The position numbers and the translations under genes were made by a program. 64,000 nucleotides of DNA from Desulfuromonas versatilis (GTDB lineage: Bacteria > Desulfobacterota > Desulfuromonadia > Desulfuromonadales > NIT-T3): the NCBI RefSeq assembly GCF_019704135.1, contig NZ_AP024355.1, forward strand, positions 2,598,001-2,662,000, written 5' to 3'. The notes under the pieces were generated by a model that saw only the letters and a program-made list of their open reading frames with translations, searched no databases and was not told the DNA's origin. Positions 1 through 10,713 of this stretch are shown here, piece by piece. Positions within the stretch are counted from its first letter, which is position 1; each line of letters begins with the position of its first letter.

Positions 1-846
1 AAATCGAGCTGCAGGTTGCAGCGCTCAGCGATCTTTACCGAATTCTCCACCGCCCCGGGATAGGCTTTGAAGAGCTCGGTCATCTCGTCGGGGGTCTTGA
101 CGTAGAACTCGTTGTTCGGGAAACGCATCCGCGACGGATCGTCCATGGTCTTGCCGGTCTGGATACAGAGCAGCACCTCGTGGGCGTAGGCGTCCTCGCG
201 GGTCAGGTAGTGACAGTCGTTGGTGGCCACCAGGGGCAGTCCCAGTTCCTGCGAGATCGTCACCAGGCCCTTGTTGACCACCTCCTGCTCGGGGATGAAA
301 TTTTCCTGCAGTTCGAGGTAGAGCCGCTCGTCATCGAAAATCTCGGCCATCTCCCGGGTGCGCTGGAGAGCCTTGTCCATCTGCTTTTCGAGAATCAGCG
401 AAGGGATCTCGCCGCCCAGGCAGGCGGTCATGGCGATCAGCCCCTCGTTGTGCTTGCGCAGCAGTTCCCAGTCGACCCGGGGCTTGTAGTAGAAGCCCTC
501 TCGGTAGGCTGCGGAAACCAGGTAGCAGAGGTTGCGATAGCCGGTCTGGTTCATGCACAGCAGCACCAGGTGCCCCGAGGCCTCGGAGGAGACCCGGGCG
601 TTGCCCTTTTCGAAGCGGGAACCCGGGGCGACGTAGATCTCGCAGCCGATGATCGGCTTGACGCCGGCGGCGGTCGCCTTGGAAAAGAACTCGATGGTGC
701 TGAACATGTTGCCGTGATCGGTCACGGCGACGGCGGGCATTTTATAGTCCTTGCAGCGCTGGATCAGGTCGGGGATCTTGATCGCCCCGTCGAGCAGGCT
801 GTACTGACTGTGCAGGTGGAGATGGACGAAATTGGCGTGTTCCATA
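1..846 (-). CDS. dnaE: DNA polymerase III subunit alpha, N-terminal part (runs off the window)
   Basis: Replicative polymerase alpha subunit, the catalytic core of the DNA polymerase III holoenzyme. The 282 codons visible start at an ATG at 846 and remain open to the window edge. The protein begins MEHANFVHLHLHSQYSLL, the hallmark of the bacterial DnaE PHP domain (HLHSQYSLLDG, then AVTDHGNM around residue 45, and a GYRNLC segment near 100). DnaE proteins are about 1150 residues, so roughly three quarters lies outside. The upstream region (847-985) contains a short heptamer repeat and no further gene. Identification is firm because the PHP motifs and the IKIPDLIQRCKDYKMPAVAV segment are typical of DnaE rather than PolX or histidinol phosphatase. 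Confidence 0.95.
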
Positions 847-985
847 AAAAACCAGTGGGCAGTGGACCGTGGTCAGTGACCAGACAAAACCAGATCCCAT
901 GAAAACAAAAAAACCGAATTACGCTTGCCGGAAGGCGCTGCGCTAGACGGTCTAGGGAGGCTGGGGCATATTACCACCGGAGGGG

Positions 986-1591
986 CTAAAGGGCAACCTC
1001 CGGTTCGTCGCTGAGGGTCTTGACGCCGAACTCCTCGAGCATGCCGTTGAGCTTGATCAGCGGCAGGCCGATCAGGGCGGTGTAGTCCTCCCCCTCCATG
1101 CGCTGCATCAGGGCGATGCCCAGCCCCTCGATCTTGAAGGAGCCGGCACAGTCCAGGGGCGATTCACGGCGAACGTAGTCGCGGATCTGGCCCACAGAAA
1201 GTGCTTTAAGGGTTACGGTATAAGTTGCCAGTTCGGTGAGAGATTTTCCCGATTTACTGTCAAGCACCGACACCCCCGTATAGAAGGTGTGGGAGCGCCC
1301 CGCCATGTCCTTGAGCTGCTCCACCGCGCGCTCGAAGCTGCCGGGTTTGCCGAGGATTTTGCCGCGCGAGCCGACGAAAACCTGGTCGGCGCCGATGATC
1401 AGGGCATCGGGGTAGCGCTCGACGAGGCTCTTGGCCTTGTGGTGGGCCAGGTGCTTGACCAGCAGTTCAGGGGCGACCTCCTGGTCGATCTCCTCCTGGT
1501 AGAGGGGCGCGGCGACATGAAACTGCAGCCCCAGCTGCCGCAGCAGCTGAAGGCGGTAGGGACTGGTCGAGGCCAGTACGATGGTGCGCAT
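986..1591 (-). CDS. maf: Maf family nucleoside triphosphate pyrophosphatase
   Basis: House-cleaning nucleotide pyrophosphatase of the Maf/YhdE/YceF family, hydrolysing non-canonical or modified NTPs to NMPs and pyrophosphate in the cytoplasm. About 201 residues, normal for the family. The N-terminus IVLASTSPYRLQLL is the conserved substrate-binding loop, followed by PDALIIGADQVF with the catalytic Asp. I chose the ATG at 1591 because GAGGA lies about 9 bases upstream; an in-frame TTG at 1615 lacks this support. The S-P-Y-R signature resembles the YceF (m7GTP) type more than YhdE (dTTP/UTP), but the substrate is inference. It lies between dnaE and a hypothetical gene. Confidence 0.92.
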   Translation of the reverse strand: MRTIVLASTSPYRLQLLRQLGLQFHVAAPLYQEEIDQEVAPELLVKHLAHHKAKSLVERYPDALIIGADQVFVGSRGKILGKPGSFERAVEQLKDMAGRSHTFYTGVSVLDSKSGKSLTELATYTVTLKALSVGQIRDYVRRESPLDCAGSFKIEGLGIALMQRMEGEDYTALIGLPLIKLNGMLEEFGVKTLSDEPEVAL

Positions 1592-1678
1592 CGGGGCAAT
1601 CCTCGGTCTGGGCAAAGGGGAATTTCCCTCTTTTTAACCCACGCCGGGACGAATTGCAACGACTTTGCCCGTCAGGGA

Positions 1679-2116
1679 TCAGGACTGCCATTCCCCCTGC
1701 TGCTCCCGGACCTCCTGGGCCAGGGCGCGCGGGCGACGATAGGGGTGAGGCCTGGGAACATCGCGGTGTGGGCGCTGCTGCGAGCGCTCTCCGGCTTCCT
1801 CAGCGCCTTCGGTGAGCAGGCGGACCTTTTCCGCAAGGCTAAGGCCCGCCACGGCCTCGGTAAGGGCCGTCTCCAGTTCCCCGCGCGCGGCGTTGCCGAA
1901 AAATTCCCGGAGGCTCGCCCCATCCAGCCATTCATCGGCAAACGTCACCCCGGTCCGGGCGCCTACCTCGACCAGAACCTCCCCTTCATAGCGCCCATCG
2001 CCCACCGTGCCCGAAACGGCAATGACCGTCCCGCCGGCAACCCCGCGCGGTTCGATGCCGTGGATATCAAGATAAAGCCCGCTGCCGTTTTCCGCCATCA
2101 TGTTCAACCAGACCAT
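1679..2116 (-). CDS. Hypothetical protein (145 aa)
   Basis: I do not recognise this family. The ATG at 2116 is preceded by a strong GGGAGG site at 7 bases, which supports a real gene. The first 80 residues look like a compact beta-rich domain (YLDIHGIEPRGVAGGTVIAV, then VGDGRYEGEVLVEVGARTG), followed by a helical segment with LAEKVRLLTEG. The last 35 residues are rich in Arg, Pro and Gln and look disordered. No signal peptide or membrane segment is visible. It precedes maf on the same strand with an 87 base gap and could be co-transcribed with it. Confidence 0.6.
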   Translation of the reverse strand: MVWLNMMAENGSGLYLDIHGIEPRGVAGGTVIAVSGTVGDGRYEGEVLVEVGARTGVTFADEWLDGASLREFFGNAARGELETALTEAVAGLSLAEKVRLLTEGAEEAGERSQQRPHRDVPRPHPYRRPRALAQEVREQQGEWQS

Positions 2117-2189
2117 GGTTCGCCTCCCTGGGGTGAGTTTGTTTTGTCATGATGGAAGGATAGCGGAGGCCTGCGACAGAAAGTGTCAC

Positions 2190-2236
2190 AACACGTGAGG
2201 CGTGAGGCGTGAGGCGTGAGGCGTGAGGCGTGAAAG
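2190..2236. repeat. Heptamer array, GTGAGGC type
   Basis: About five head-to-tail copies of the 7-base unit GTGAGGC in the gap between the hypothetical gene and the WYL regulator gene. It belongs to the same period-7 superfamily found in most gaps of this window. Confidence 0.9.
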
Positions 2237-2237
2237 G

Positions 2238-3233
2238 CTAACTGCCCTGGTGGTGCTTGGCGAGGGCCTCTTGCAGGCCGCCAAGGAAGGCTTCCCGCAG
2301 GGTGGCGGGCTCCAGGACCTGGACGTGAGGGAGGTAGGAGTAGAGCCAGGAGAGGATCTCCTTCTCGCCACTGGCTTCGAGGGTGAGAAGCACCGAGCCG
2401 TCGGGCTCATCGACCAGGCTCTGGGTGGGGTGCCAGGTCCGTTCGCGGATCAGGTGGGCGATCTCGGGGGCGAAGCGGATGCGGATCTCCATGGGGGTGT
2501 CGTCGATCAGGCCAAAGGCACCGCCGGTCACCTGCTCGGCGGAAAAGTCCTCGGGGACCTCGAAACGCTCCCTGCCGACTTCAACGGCCTGGATGCGGTC
2601 GATGAGAAACAGCCGCAGGTCCTGGCGGTTGTGGGCGTAGCCGGCCAGGTAGAGCGAGTCCTTGTAGAACAGCAGGGTGTAAGGATCGAAAAGGTAATCC
2701 TCGGCTTTGCGGTTAGGCGGAGCGTAGCGGATGGTGCAGCGATACTGGTAGAGCAGAGCCTGGCGCAGCCCCTGCAGGGCCTCGCGCTTCTCCCGGTAGT
2801 CCCGAAGCCCCTGGAAACGCGGCGCCCCGGCCTCGGCGATCCGCTCGAGATGCGCCACACTGCGCGGCGGCAGACTGGAACGGATCCGCCCGAAGATCGC
2901 GTCGAGGTCGTCCTGAAACGGGGTCCCCCGCAGAAAGGCGAGCTGCCCCCGGCAGAGGTAGAGGGTCATCAGCTCCTCCAGAGAGAAGGTGATCGGGGGG
3001 ATTTTTTTGAAGCCGGTGAGAAACCGGTAGAGCACCCGGCCGTCGGCTTCGCGGTCGGATACGAGCGGGTACCCGGCGTCGCGGATCGCCTGCAGGTCGC
3101 GAAAGATGGTGCGGCGGTTGACCTGGCATTCCTCGGCCAGGTCGTCCACCGTCGCTCCGTAGCGCGCCTCGAGGATGCGGATGACATCGTGCAGCCGCGC
3201 CGCCTGGCTGTATTTTTTTGAGGGCTTGGTCAC
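2238..3233 (-). CDS. WYL-domain transcriptional regulator
   Basis: Transcription factor with an N-terminal HTH_11-type winged helix (residues about 10-65; RLHDVIRILEARYGATVDDL, NRRTIFRDLQAIRDAGYPL) and a WYL sensor domain in the middle (about 150-230, with PYTLLFYKDSLYLAGYAHNR). Total 331 residues, standard for the class. WYL regulators bind nucleic-acid-derived or nucleotide ligands and often respond to DNA damage or phage; which role applies here is not visible. The GTG start at 3233 has GGAGG just upstream. The stop lies next to the GTGAGGC array. Its likely targets cannot be inferred from neighbours, which are housekeeping genes. Confidence 0.85.
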   Translation of the reverse strand: MTKPSKKYSQAARLHDVIRILEARYGATVDDLAEECQVNRRTIFRDLQAIRDAGYPLVSDREADGRVLYRFLTGFKKIPPITFSLEELMTLYLCRGQLAFLRGTPFQDDLDAIFGRIRSSLPPRSVAHLERIAEAGAPRFQGLRDYREKREALQGLRQALLYQYRCTIRYAPPNRKAEDYLFDPYTLLFYKDSLYLAGYAHNRQDLRLFLIDRIQAVEVGRERFEVPEDFSAEQVTGGAFGLIDDTPMEIRIRFAPEIAHLIRERTWHPTQSLVDEPDGSVLLTLEASGEKEILSWLYSYLPHVQVLEPATLREAFLGGLQEALAKHHQGS

Positions 3234-3251
3234 GCAGCCTCCGGCTGCGGG

Positions 3252-3326
3252 GTTTCAGGTCCCAGGTCTCAGGTTTCAGGGTTCAGATTTATCCTGACCT
3301 CTGTCTCCTGATTCCTGATTCCTGTC
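3252..3326. repeat. Period-7 repeats, CAGGTYY and GATTCCT types
   Basis: Five units of CAGGTTT/CAGGTCC/CAGGTCT followed by GATTCCT units. The second block overlaps the 3' end of the MazG-like gene, so the last dozen residues of that protein are repeat-encoded. Confidence 0.8.
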
Positions 3327-3686
3327 TTGATAATACGTATACTTGTGCGCCTTGCCCCGCACCTTGTCCTTGGGGTACTTGCGGATGTTCTTCTCCATCT
3401 TGGCAAGGACCACCTCGGAAAGGTCGAGGCCGAGGAAATTGGACAGGGACAGGGAGTAGATGACGATATCGGCGAGCTCCTCGCCGATATCCTGCAGCGC
3501 CTCGGGGCTGAGGTTCTTGGACTGCTCGACGGTCAGCCACTGGAAGTGCTCCATCAGCTCCGCCGCCTCGATGGCGATGGACATGCTGAGGTTTTTCGGG
3601 GTGTGGTACTGCTCCCAATCCCGTTCGCGGACGAACTGCGCCATCCGCTCCTTGAGCTCCTGCAGGGTGGTCTGCGCGTCGGTCAT
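3276..3686 (-). CDS. MazG-like nucleotide pyrophosphohydrolase
   Basis: All-alpha NTP pyrophosphohydrolase, most like the RS21-C6/dCTPase branch of the MazG superfamily; these remove dCTP analogues or other non-canonical dNTPs. Conserved helices carry the Mg-binding acidic residues: SIAIEAAELMEHFQW (E-x2-E) and DIGEELADIVIYSLSL (E-x3-D). The ATG at 3686 follows GGAGG at a normal distance. The reading frame stays open for 85 more codons upstream, but those encode only the heptamer array (HGPRPTA-like peptide) and are not credible protein. The tail after KAHKYTYY is also repeat-derived and probably non-functional. Confidence 0.88.
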   Translation of the reverse strand: MTDAQTTLQELKERMAQFVRERDWEQYHTPKNLSMSIAIEAAELMEHFQWLTVEQSKNLSPEALQDIGEELADIVIYSLSLSNFLGLDLSEVVLAKMEKNIRKYPKDKVRGKAHKYTYYQDRNQESGDRGQDKSEP

Positions 3687-3692
3687 AAAACC

Positions 3693-3906
3693 TCCGTGGG
3701 CCGTGGGCCGTGGGCCGTGGGCCGTGATCCGTGGACCGTGGGCCGTGGGCCGTGATCCGTGATCCGTGGGCCGTGATCCGTGGGCCGTGGACCGTGGGCC
3801 GTGGGCCGTGATCCGTGATCCGTGATCCGTGATCCGTGGGCCGTGATCCGTGGGCCGTGGACCGTGGGCCGTGGGCCGTGGACCGTGGACCGTGGGCCGT
3901 GGGCTG
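3693..3906. repeat. Large heptamer array (about 30 units)
   Basis: About thirty contiguous 7-base units drawn from three variants: GTGGGCC, GTGATCC and GTGGACC, in irregular order. It fills the gap between guaA and the MazG-like gene. Since 7 is not a multiple of 3 and no variant creates a stop on the minus strand, all three minus frames stay open. Further related units run to about 3957. Confidence 0.95.
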
Positions 3907-3960
3907 TAAAGCCCTAAAAGCTTCTTCGGATCACTGTCCACGGTCCACTGATCACCGCTT

Positions 3961-5517
<1,557 letters not shown>

Positions 5518-5567
5518 CAAATTACCTTATTTGGAAAGGCTGGTGCCTTGGGTTTCCCTAGGTCCCA

Positions 5568-5592
5568 TGCGTCCCATAGGTCCCATGAGACG
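5568..5592. repeat. 9-base tandem repeat (GGTCCCATR)
   Basis: Three imperfect 9-base units in the guaB-guaA gap. This differs from the dominant period of 7. Confidence 0.6.
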
Positions 5593-5616
5593 AATGGGCC
5601 TTATGAAGGCAGAAAA

Positions 5617-7116
<1,500 letters not shown>

Positions 7117-7196
7117 TTATATGGTGGGAAATATTAATCGGCGAATATAGTCAAGCCAAACGCCGAAGGTCAAGTTAAAAGGGTCCAAAGCGTGAG

Positions 7197-7282
7197 CCCC
7201 CTCACTCCTCACTCCTCACTCCTCACTCCTCACTCCTCACTCCTCACTCCTCACTCCTCACTCCTCACTCCTCACTCCTCAC
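7197..7282. repeat. Heptamer array, ACTCCTC type (12 units)
   Basis: Twelve perfect head-to-tail ACTCCTC units, which read GTGAGGA on the minus strand. It lies just downstream of the M42 peptidase stop codon and upstream of guaB. Confidence 0.95.
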
Positions 7283-7288
7283 AGCATC

Positions 7289-8359
7289 TCAATTCGGAAT
7301 AAACTGCTTCCGATCCTCGATCCGGTAGACCAGGCCCGCCAGCAGACGCACCGTGTTTTCCAGATCCGCCAGCGAAAGGACCTCGGAGGGGGTGTGCATG
7401 TAGCGCAGCGGCACGCTGACCAGGGCGGCGGCGACGCCGGCGCGGGTCAGCTGCATGACGTTGGCGTCGGTGCCGGTGGCGCGGGGGGCGCCCATCACCT
7501 GACAGGGGACCTCGTCCTCGCGGGCGGTGCGCATCAGCAGCTCGAACAAGGCCGGGTTGATGTTGGGTCCCCGGGCGATGATCGGCCCGCCGCCGACCTT
7601 GAAATCGCCGGGGTCCTTCTTGTCCATCTCCGGGTAGTCGGTGGCGAAGCCGACTTCCACGGCGATCCCCACGTCGGGGTCGATGCCGTAGGCGCTGGTG
7701 GTGCCGCCGCGCAGGCCCACCTCCTCCTGCACCGTCGAAACCCCGAACAGCTCCACCGGCGGGGCACCCCGGCGGCGGACCTCCTGCAGCACCCGGGCGA
7801 CGATATAGGCGCCCATCTTGTCGTCGAAGGCCCGCGAGGTCACCCGGTCGCCCTGCAGGCGCTCCAGGCCCACGGCGAAGGTCACCGGGTCGCCGATGGC
7901 CACCAGCGCCTGGGTTTCGGCCCGGGTGCTGCTGCCAATGTCGATAAACTGGTTCTTGAGCTTGATGACCGTCTCGCGGTCCTTGGCCTCGATCATGTGG
8001 ATCGGCTTTTTGCCCACCACGCCGAGCACCCGGCCGCCGGCGGTGTGGACATAGACCCGCTGCCCCGGGACCAGGTGAGGATCGACGCCGCCGATGGGCG
8101 CGAAGAAGATGTAGCCGTTGTCGTCAATGTACTTGACCATCAGGCCGATCTCGTCGCAGTGCCCGGCCAGCATCACCCGGGGGGCGTCCTGCCCTGCCCC
8201 GCCGATGCGGGCGATCAGGTTGCCCATCACGTCGGTACGCAGTTCATCCGCCACCCCTTCCAGCTCGCGGCGCAGAATGCGCTGGGCGGGCTGCTCAAAG
8301 CCCGAAGGGCTGGGGGTTTCGACCAGTTCTTTCAGAAATGCGAAGTTTTTATCGTCCAT
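7289..8359 (-). CDS. M42 family metallopeptidase (glutamyl/leucyl aminopeptidase type)
   Basis: Cytoplasmic dodecameric aminopeptidase of the FrvX/YsdC/TET family, 356 residues. Metal ligands are visible in order: GHCDEIGLMV (His), SRAFDDKMGAY (bridging Asp), VQEEVGLRG (catalytic Glu plus metal Glu), AVEVGFATD (Asp) and RYMHTPSEV (His). Older annotations call this family cellulase or endoglucanase M, which is misleading. The ATG at 8359 is preferred to a TTG two codons upstream. Gene neighbours give no specific pathway, and general peptide turnover is the likely role. Confidence 0.92.
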   Translation of the reverse strand: MDDKNFAFLKELVETPSPSGFEQPAQRILRRELEGVADELRTDVMGNLIARIGGAGQDAPRVMLAGHCDEIGLMVKYIDDNGYIFFAPIGGVDPHLVPGQRVYVHTAGGRVLGVVGKKPIHMIEAKDRETVIKLKNQFIDIGSSTRAETQALVAIGDPVTFAVGLERLQGDRVTSRAFDDKMGAYIVARVLQEVRRRGAPPVELFGVSTVQEEVGLRGGTTSAYGIDPDVGIAVEVGFATDYPEMDKKDPGDFKVGGGPIIARGPNINPALFELLMRTAREDEVPCQVMGAPRATGTDANVMQLTRAGVAAALVSVPLRYMHTPSEVLSLADLENTVRLLAGLVYRIEDRKQFIPN

Positions 8360-8437
8360 AACCAAATTCCATCCCTTAAAAAAAACCAGGGTGGAGCTGG
8401 TGCCCCACCGCTGAAACAGCCTAACACAGTCGGCCGG

Positions 8438-8478
8438 CCACTGATTACTAATTACTGATCACTTCTCACTGCTCACCT
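8438..8478. repeat. Short heptamer array, ACTGATT/ACTTCTC type
   Basis: Five diverged period-7 units (ACTGATT, ACTAATT, ACTGATC, ACTTCTC, ACTGCTC) at the 3' end of the PHP gene. On the minus strand they read GTGAGCA, GTGAGAA, GTGATCA and GTAATTA, so they fit the GTRRNNN form. Confidence 0.75.
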
Positions 8479-9126
8479 ACCCACCGCCTTGCGCACCAGC
8501 GCCTCGGAATTCTTTCGCGCCTGTTCAAACTGCGCCTCGCTCAAACCGGCGCCGAGAGCGATCTTTTTCGCCATCTCCAGCGAAACCAGGTCCCCCGGTG
8601 CGTGGGCATCGTTGTTGACCACCAACTTGGCGCCGTGGGCCAGGGCCATCCTGGCGACATGGCCGTTGGTCAGGCTGTGCCCCTTGCGGGTGGTGATCTC
8701 CAGACAGATTCCGCGCTGGGCGGCAAGGGCCGCCTCATCACCGGTAATCAGGCCAGGGTGAGAGAGGATGTCGATATCCGCCTCCAGCGCAGCCAGGTTG
8801 GTCCCCGCGGCCACCGGCTCGACGATGGTTTCGCCGTGACAGACCACGATCTTCGCCCCCAACCGGCGCGCTTCGACCGCGGCGGCCTGGATTTCGGCAG
8901 GCGGGATGTGGGTCAGCTCGATACCGGGGATCACGGTGATCCCCCAGGCTCGGCCAAGGTCATCAGCCACCTTGAGCAGACGGGGAATGATCAGATCCAT
9001 GTTGGACAGATCCCCATGGTCGGTGATGCCAAGGGCGCGATACCCGGCCACCGCCGCACGGCGCACCAGTTCGGCGGGGATCAGTTCCCCGTCGCTGAAA
9101 AGGGTATGAGTATGCAGATCGATCAT
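8473..9126 (-). CDS. PHP domain phosphoesterase (histidinol-phosphatase-like)
   Basis: Single-domain PHP metal-dependent phosphoesterase, 217 residues. All metal motifs are present: MIDLHTHTLFSDGE, LGITDHGD, IVVCHGET, DILSHPG and VVNNDAHAPGD. Such stand-alone proteins are variously histidinol phosphatases, nucleotide phosphatases or of unknown substrate; no histidine biosynthesis gene is nearby, so I leave the substrate open. GGAGG precedes the ATG at 9126 by seven bases, better than the TTG at 9129. Confidence 0.88.
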   Translation of the reverse strand: MIDLHTHTLFSDGELIPAELVRRAAVAGYRALGITDHGDLSNMDLIIPRLLKVADDLGRAWGITVIPGIELTHIPPAEIQAAAVEARRLGAKIVVCHGETIVEPVAAGTNLAALEADIDILSHPGLITGDEAALAAQRGICLEITTRKGHSLTNGHVARMALAHGAKLVVNNDAHAPGDLVSLEMAKKIALGAGLSEAQFEQARKNSEALVRKAVGR

Positions 9127-9213
9127 CAAAGCCTCCGAAAGAATCCTGCCGGGAGGGAAAAATCCATCCCTCCCCGCTGGTGAAACCGAGGACTGGAGCG
9201 GGCTGCTCGGGTC

Positions 9214-10713
9214 TCAACCGGCAGTGGCCCCTGCGGCCGGTGCCGGGGCATCCGGGCCCTGCTCCGGCCCGACGAAGCGTCGCGCGAAAAGTTCCAAAAG
9301 CCGCCGCAGCGACTTTCGCTCCCCCTCCTCGAGAACAAACACTCCGGGAGAATCGCCGGAGAAAGCCAACTTTATCACGGGCACCCGCGCCCGAAACTTG
9401 AAAAACTCCTCCGCCTTGGCCAGGTTCCCCAGGGAAACCACCCCGAAAAGACGCCTGCAGAAAGGCGTCCAGAGCGGGGCCGCCTCGTCCGTGGCCGGCA
9501 GAGAGAAGAGCCGCAGGCTGAAGGTTTCGGCGACATTCAACCGCCCCACCTCGCCCAGCCCCAGGCTGACGTCGCTGAGAAGAAAATCCCCCTCCGGCTC
9601 GAACTCGGGGATTCCCTTGAGGCTCTGCACGAACCTGCGGATATCCGCGGCGCAGGAGGCAAGCAGGATCAGCTTGGCCGAGGCCTCCTCAAGCAGCACA
9701 TCGCGCTCGCCCAGGTGGTCCTTCAGGGCGATCACCTCCGCCGAGGAGAGCAGCGGCAGCTGCATCGGCAGGCCGCCGGGCTCCTCGCGATGCTCCTCGA
9801 TCAGCCCCTTGGCCAGCAGCACCTTGAGAACCTGCAGAATCTCGAAATCCGAGCGCGGACAATGGTCCAGGATATCCCGCACCCGGGGATAATACTCGAG
9901 GATCATGAGGATTTCCTGGGTCGCCGGCCGCAGCCCCCGTGGCAGCCGGTCGCGGGGTACCTTGAGAACCAGCAGGGAATCGGGGTGCGGCATGGCCTCG
10001 GCCTGGGCGATCAGTTCGTCGATCTGGCGCAGGCCGTCCATGATCAGGTGGTCCATGGGCCGGGCGATGCGCGCCTCGGACTCGACCCGTCCCGGATTGA
10101 ACCGGAACTGGCCTTCTTCCCAGCGCAGCAGCCGGTAAAAGGCCTTCTCCCCTTCGGTCCTGCCGCAGCGGGCGTTCACCACCGCCCCGCCCATCAGGTG
10201 GATGGAGGCACGCTCCTCGCCCCGCACCAGGTTGAGCACCCCGTCCTTGCGGTTGAGACCGAAGATCTGCAGCAGATCGACCAGGGAGACCTGGTTGAGG
10301 CTCCCCTCGATGTCCTTCTCCTGGCGGCTGACCCGCTCGGTGCGTTCTCTGCGCTTGAAATGACCGAAGATCAGCCCCAGCACCTGCTCGGCGTTGAAGG
10401 GGCGCGGCACGAAGTGATCCTTGTGGCGCCTGAAACCTTCAATCAGCTCGCCTTCGCGGCCGATGTAGAAAAACGACATCCCCTCGGTGCGCGGGTTGGC
10501 GAGCAGAATCTGCGAGAGCCGTTCTGCGGGCAGCAGGGGGATGCCGGTATCGACCACCATCAGGTCGGGGTACCAGGTCAGCGACAGCTCCAGGGCCTTG
10601 GCACCGTCCCGGCAGACCTGGACCTCGAACCCCTGCTGGGAGAGGACCTCCGTCAGATTCAAAAGCGCCTCCTGGGCACTGGCCAGGAGGATTTTGGTGA
10701 ACATTCGCCTCAT
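9214..10713 (-). CDS. Atypical response regulator: pseudo-receiver, DUF4388, GTPase-like C-terminus
   Basis: 499 residues. Residues 4-120 form a receiver fold with the phospho-Asp position kept (D55 in LMVVDTGIP), but the acidic pair near residue 12 is replaced by A-S and the usual Lys-Pro by Arg-Pro, so normal phosphorylation is doubtful. Residues about 133-235 match DUF4388/PATAN (EGSLNQVSLVDLLQIFGLN; ASIHLMGGAVVNARCG), a signalling module common in Geobacter. Residues about 340-490 look like a degenerate small GTPase (KLILLASCAADIRRFVQSL, later VPVIKLAFSG) without a P-loop. Its start overlaps the stop of the preceding regulator by one base (TGATG), so the two are translationally coupled and probably act together. 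Confidence 0.8.
   Translation of the reverse strand: MRRMFTKILLASAQEALLNLTEVLSQQGFEVQVCRDGAKALELSLTWYPDLMVVDTGIPLLPAERLSQILLANPRTEGMSFFYIGREGELIEGFRRHKDHFVPRPFNAEQVLGLIFGHFKRRERTERVSRQEKDIEGSLNQVSLVDLLQIFGLNRKDGVLNLVRGEERASIHLMGGAVVNARCGRTEGEKAFYRLLRWEEGQFRFNPGRVESEARIARPMDHLIMDGLRQIDELIAQAEAMPHPDSLLVLKVPRDRLPRGLRPATQEILMILEYYPRVRDILDHCPRSDFEILQVLKVLLAKGLIEEHREEPGGLPMQLPLLSSAEVIALKDHLGERDVLLEEASAKLILLASCAADIRRFVQSLKGIPEFEPEGDFLLSDVSLGLGEVGRLNVAETFSLRLFSLPATDEAAPLWTPFCRRLFGVVSLGNLAKAEEFFKFRARVPVIKLAFSGDSPGVFVLEEGERKSLRRLLELFARRFVGPEQGPDAPAPAAGATAG

Noticed and set aside
180-902. A 240-codon open frame on the plus strand near the left edge
   Set aside because: It is antisense to the clear DnaE PHP domain and has no ribosome site or motif.
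960-1010. Inverted repeat CCGGAGG/CCTCCGG as a terminator after maf
   Set aside because: The arm overlaps the maf coding end and no T run follows on the minus strand.
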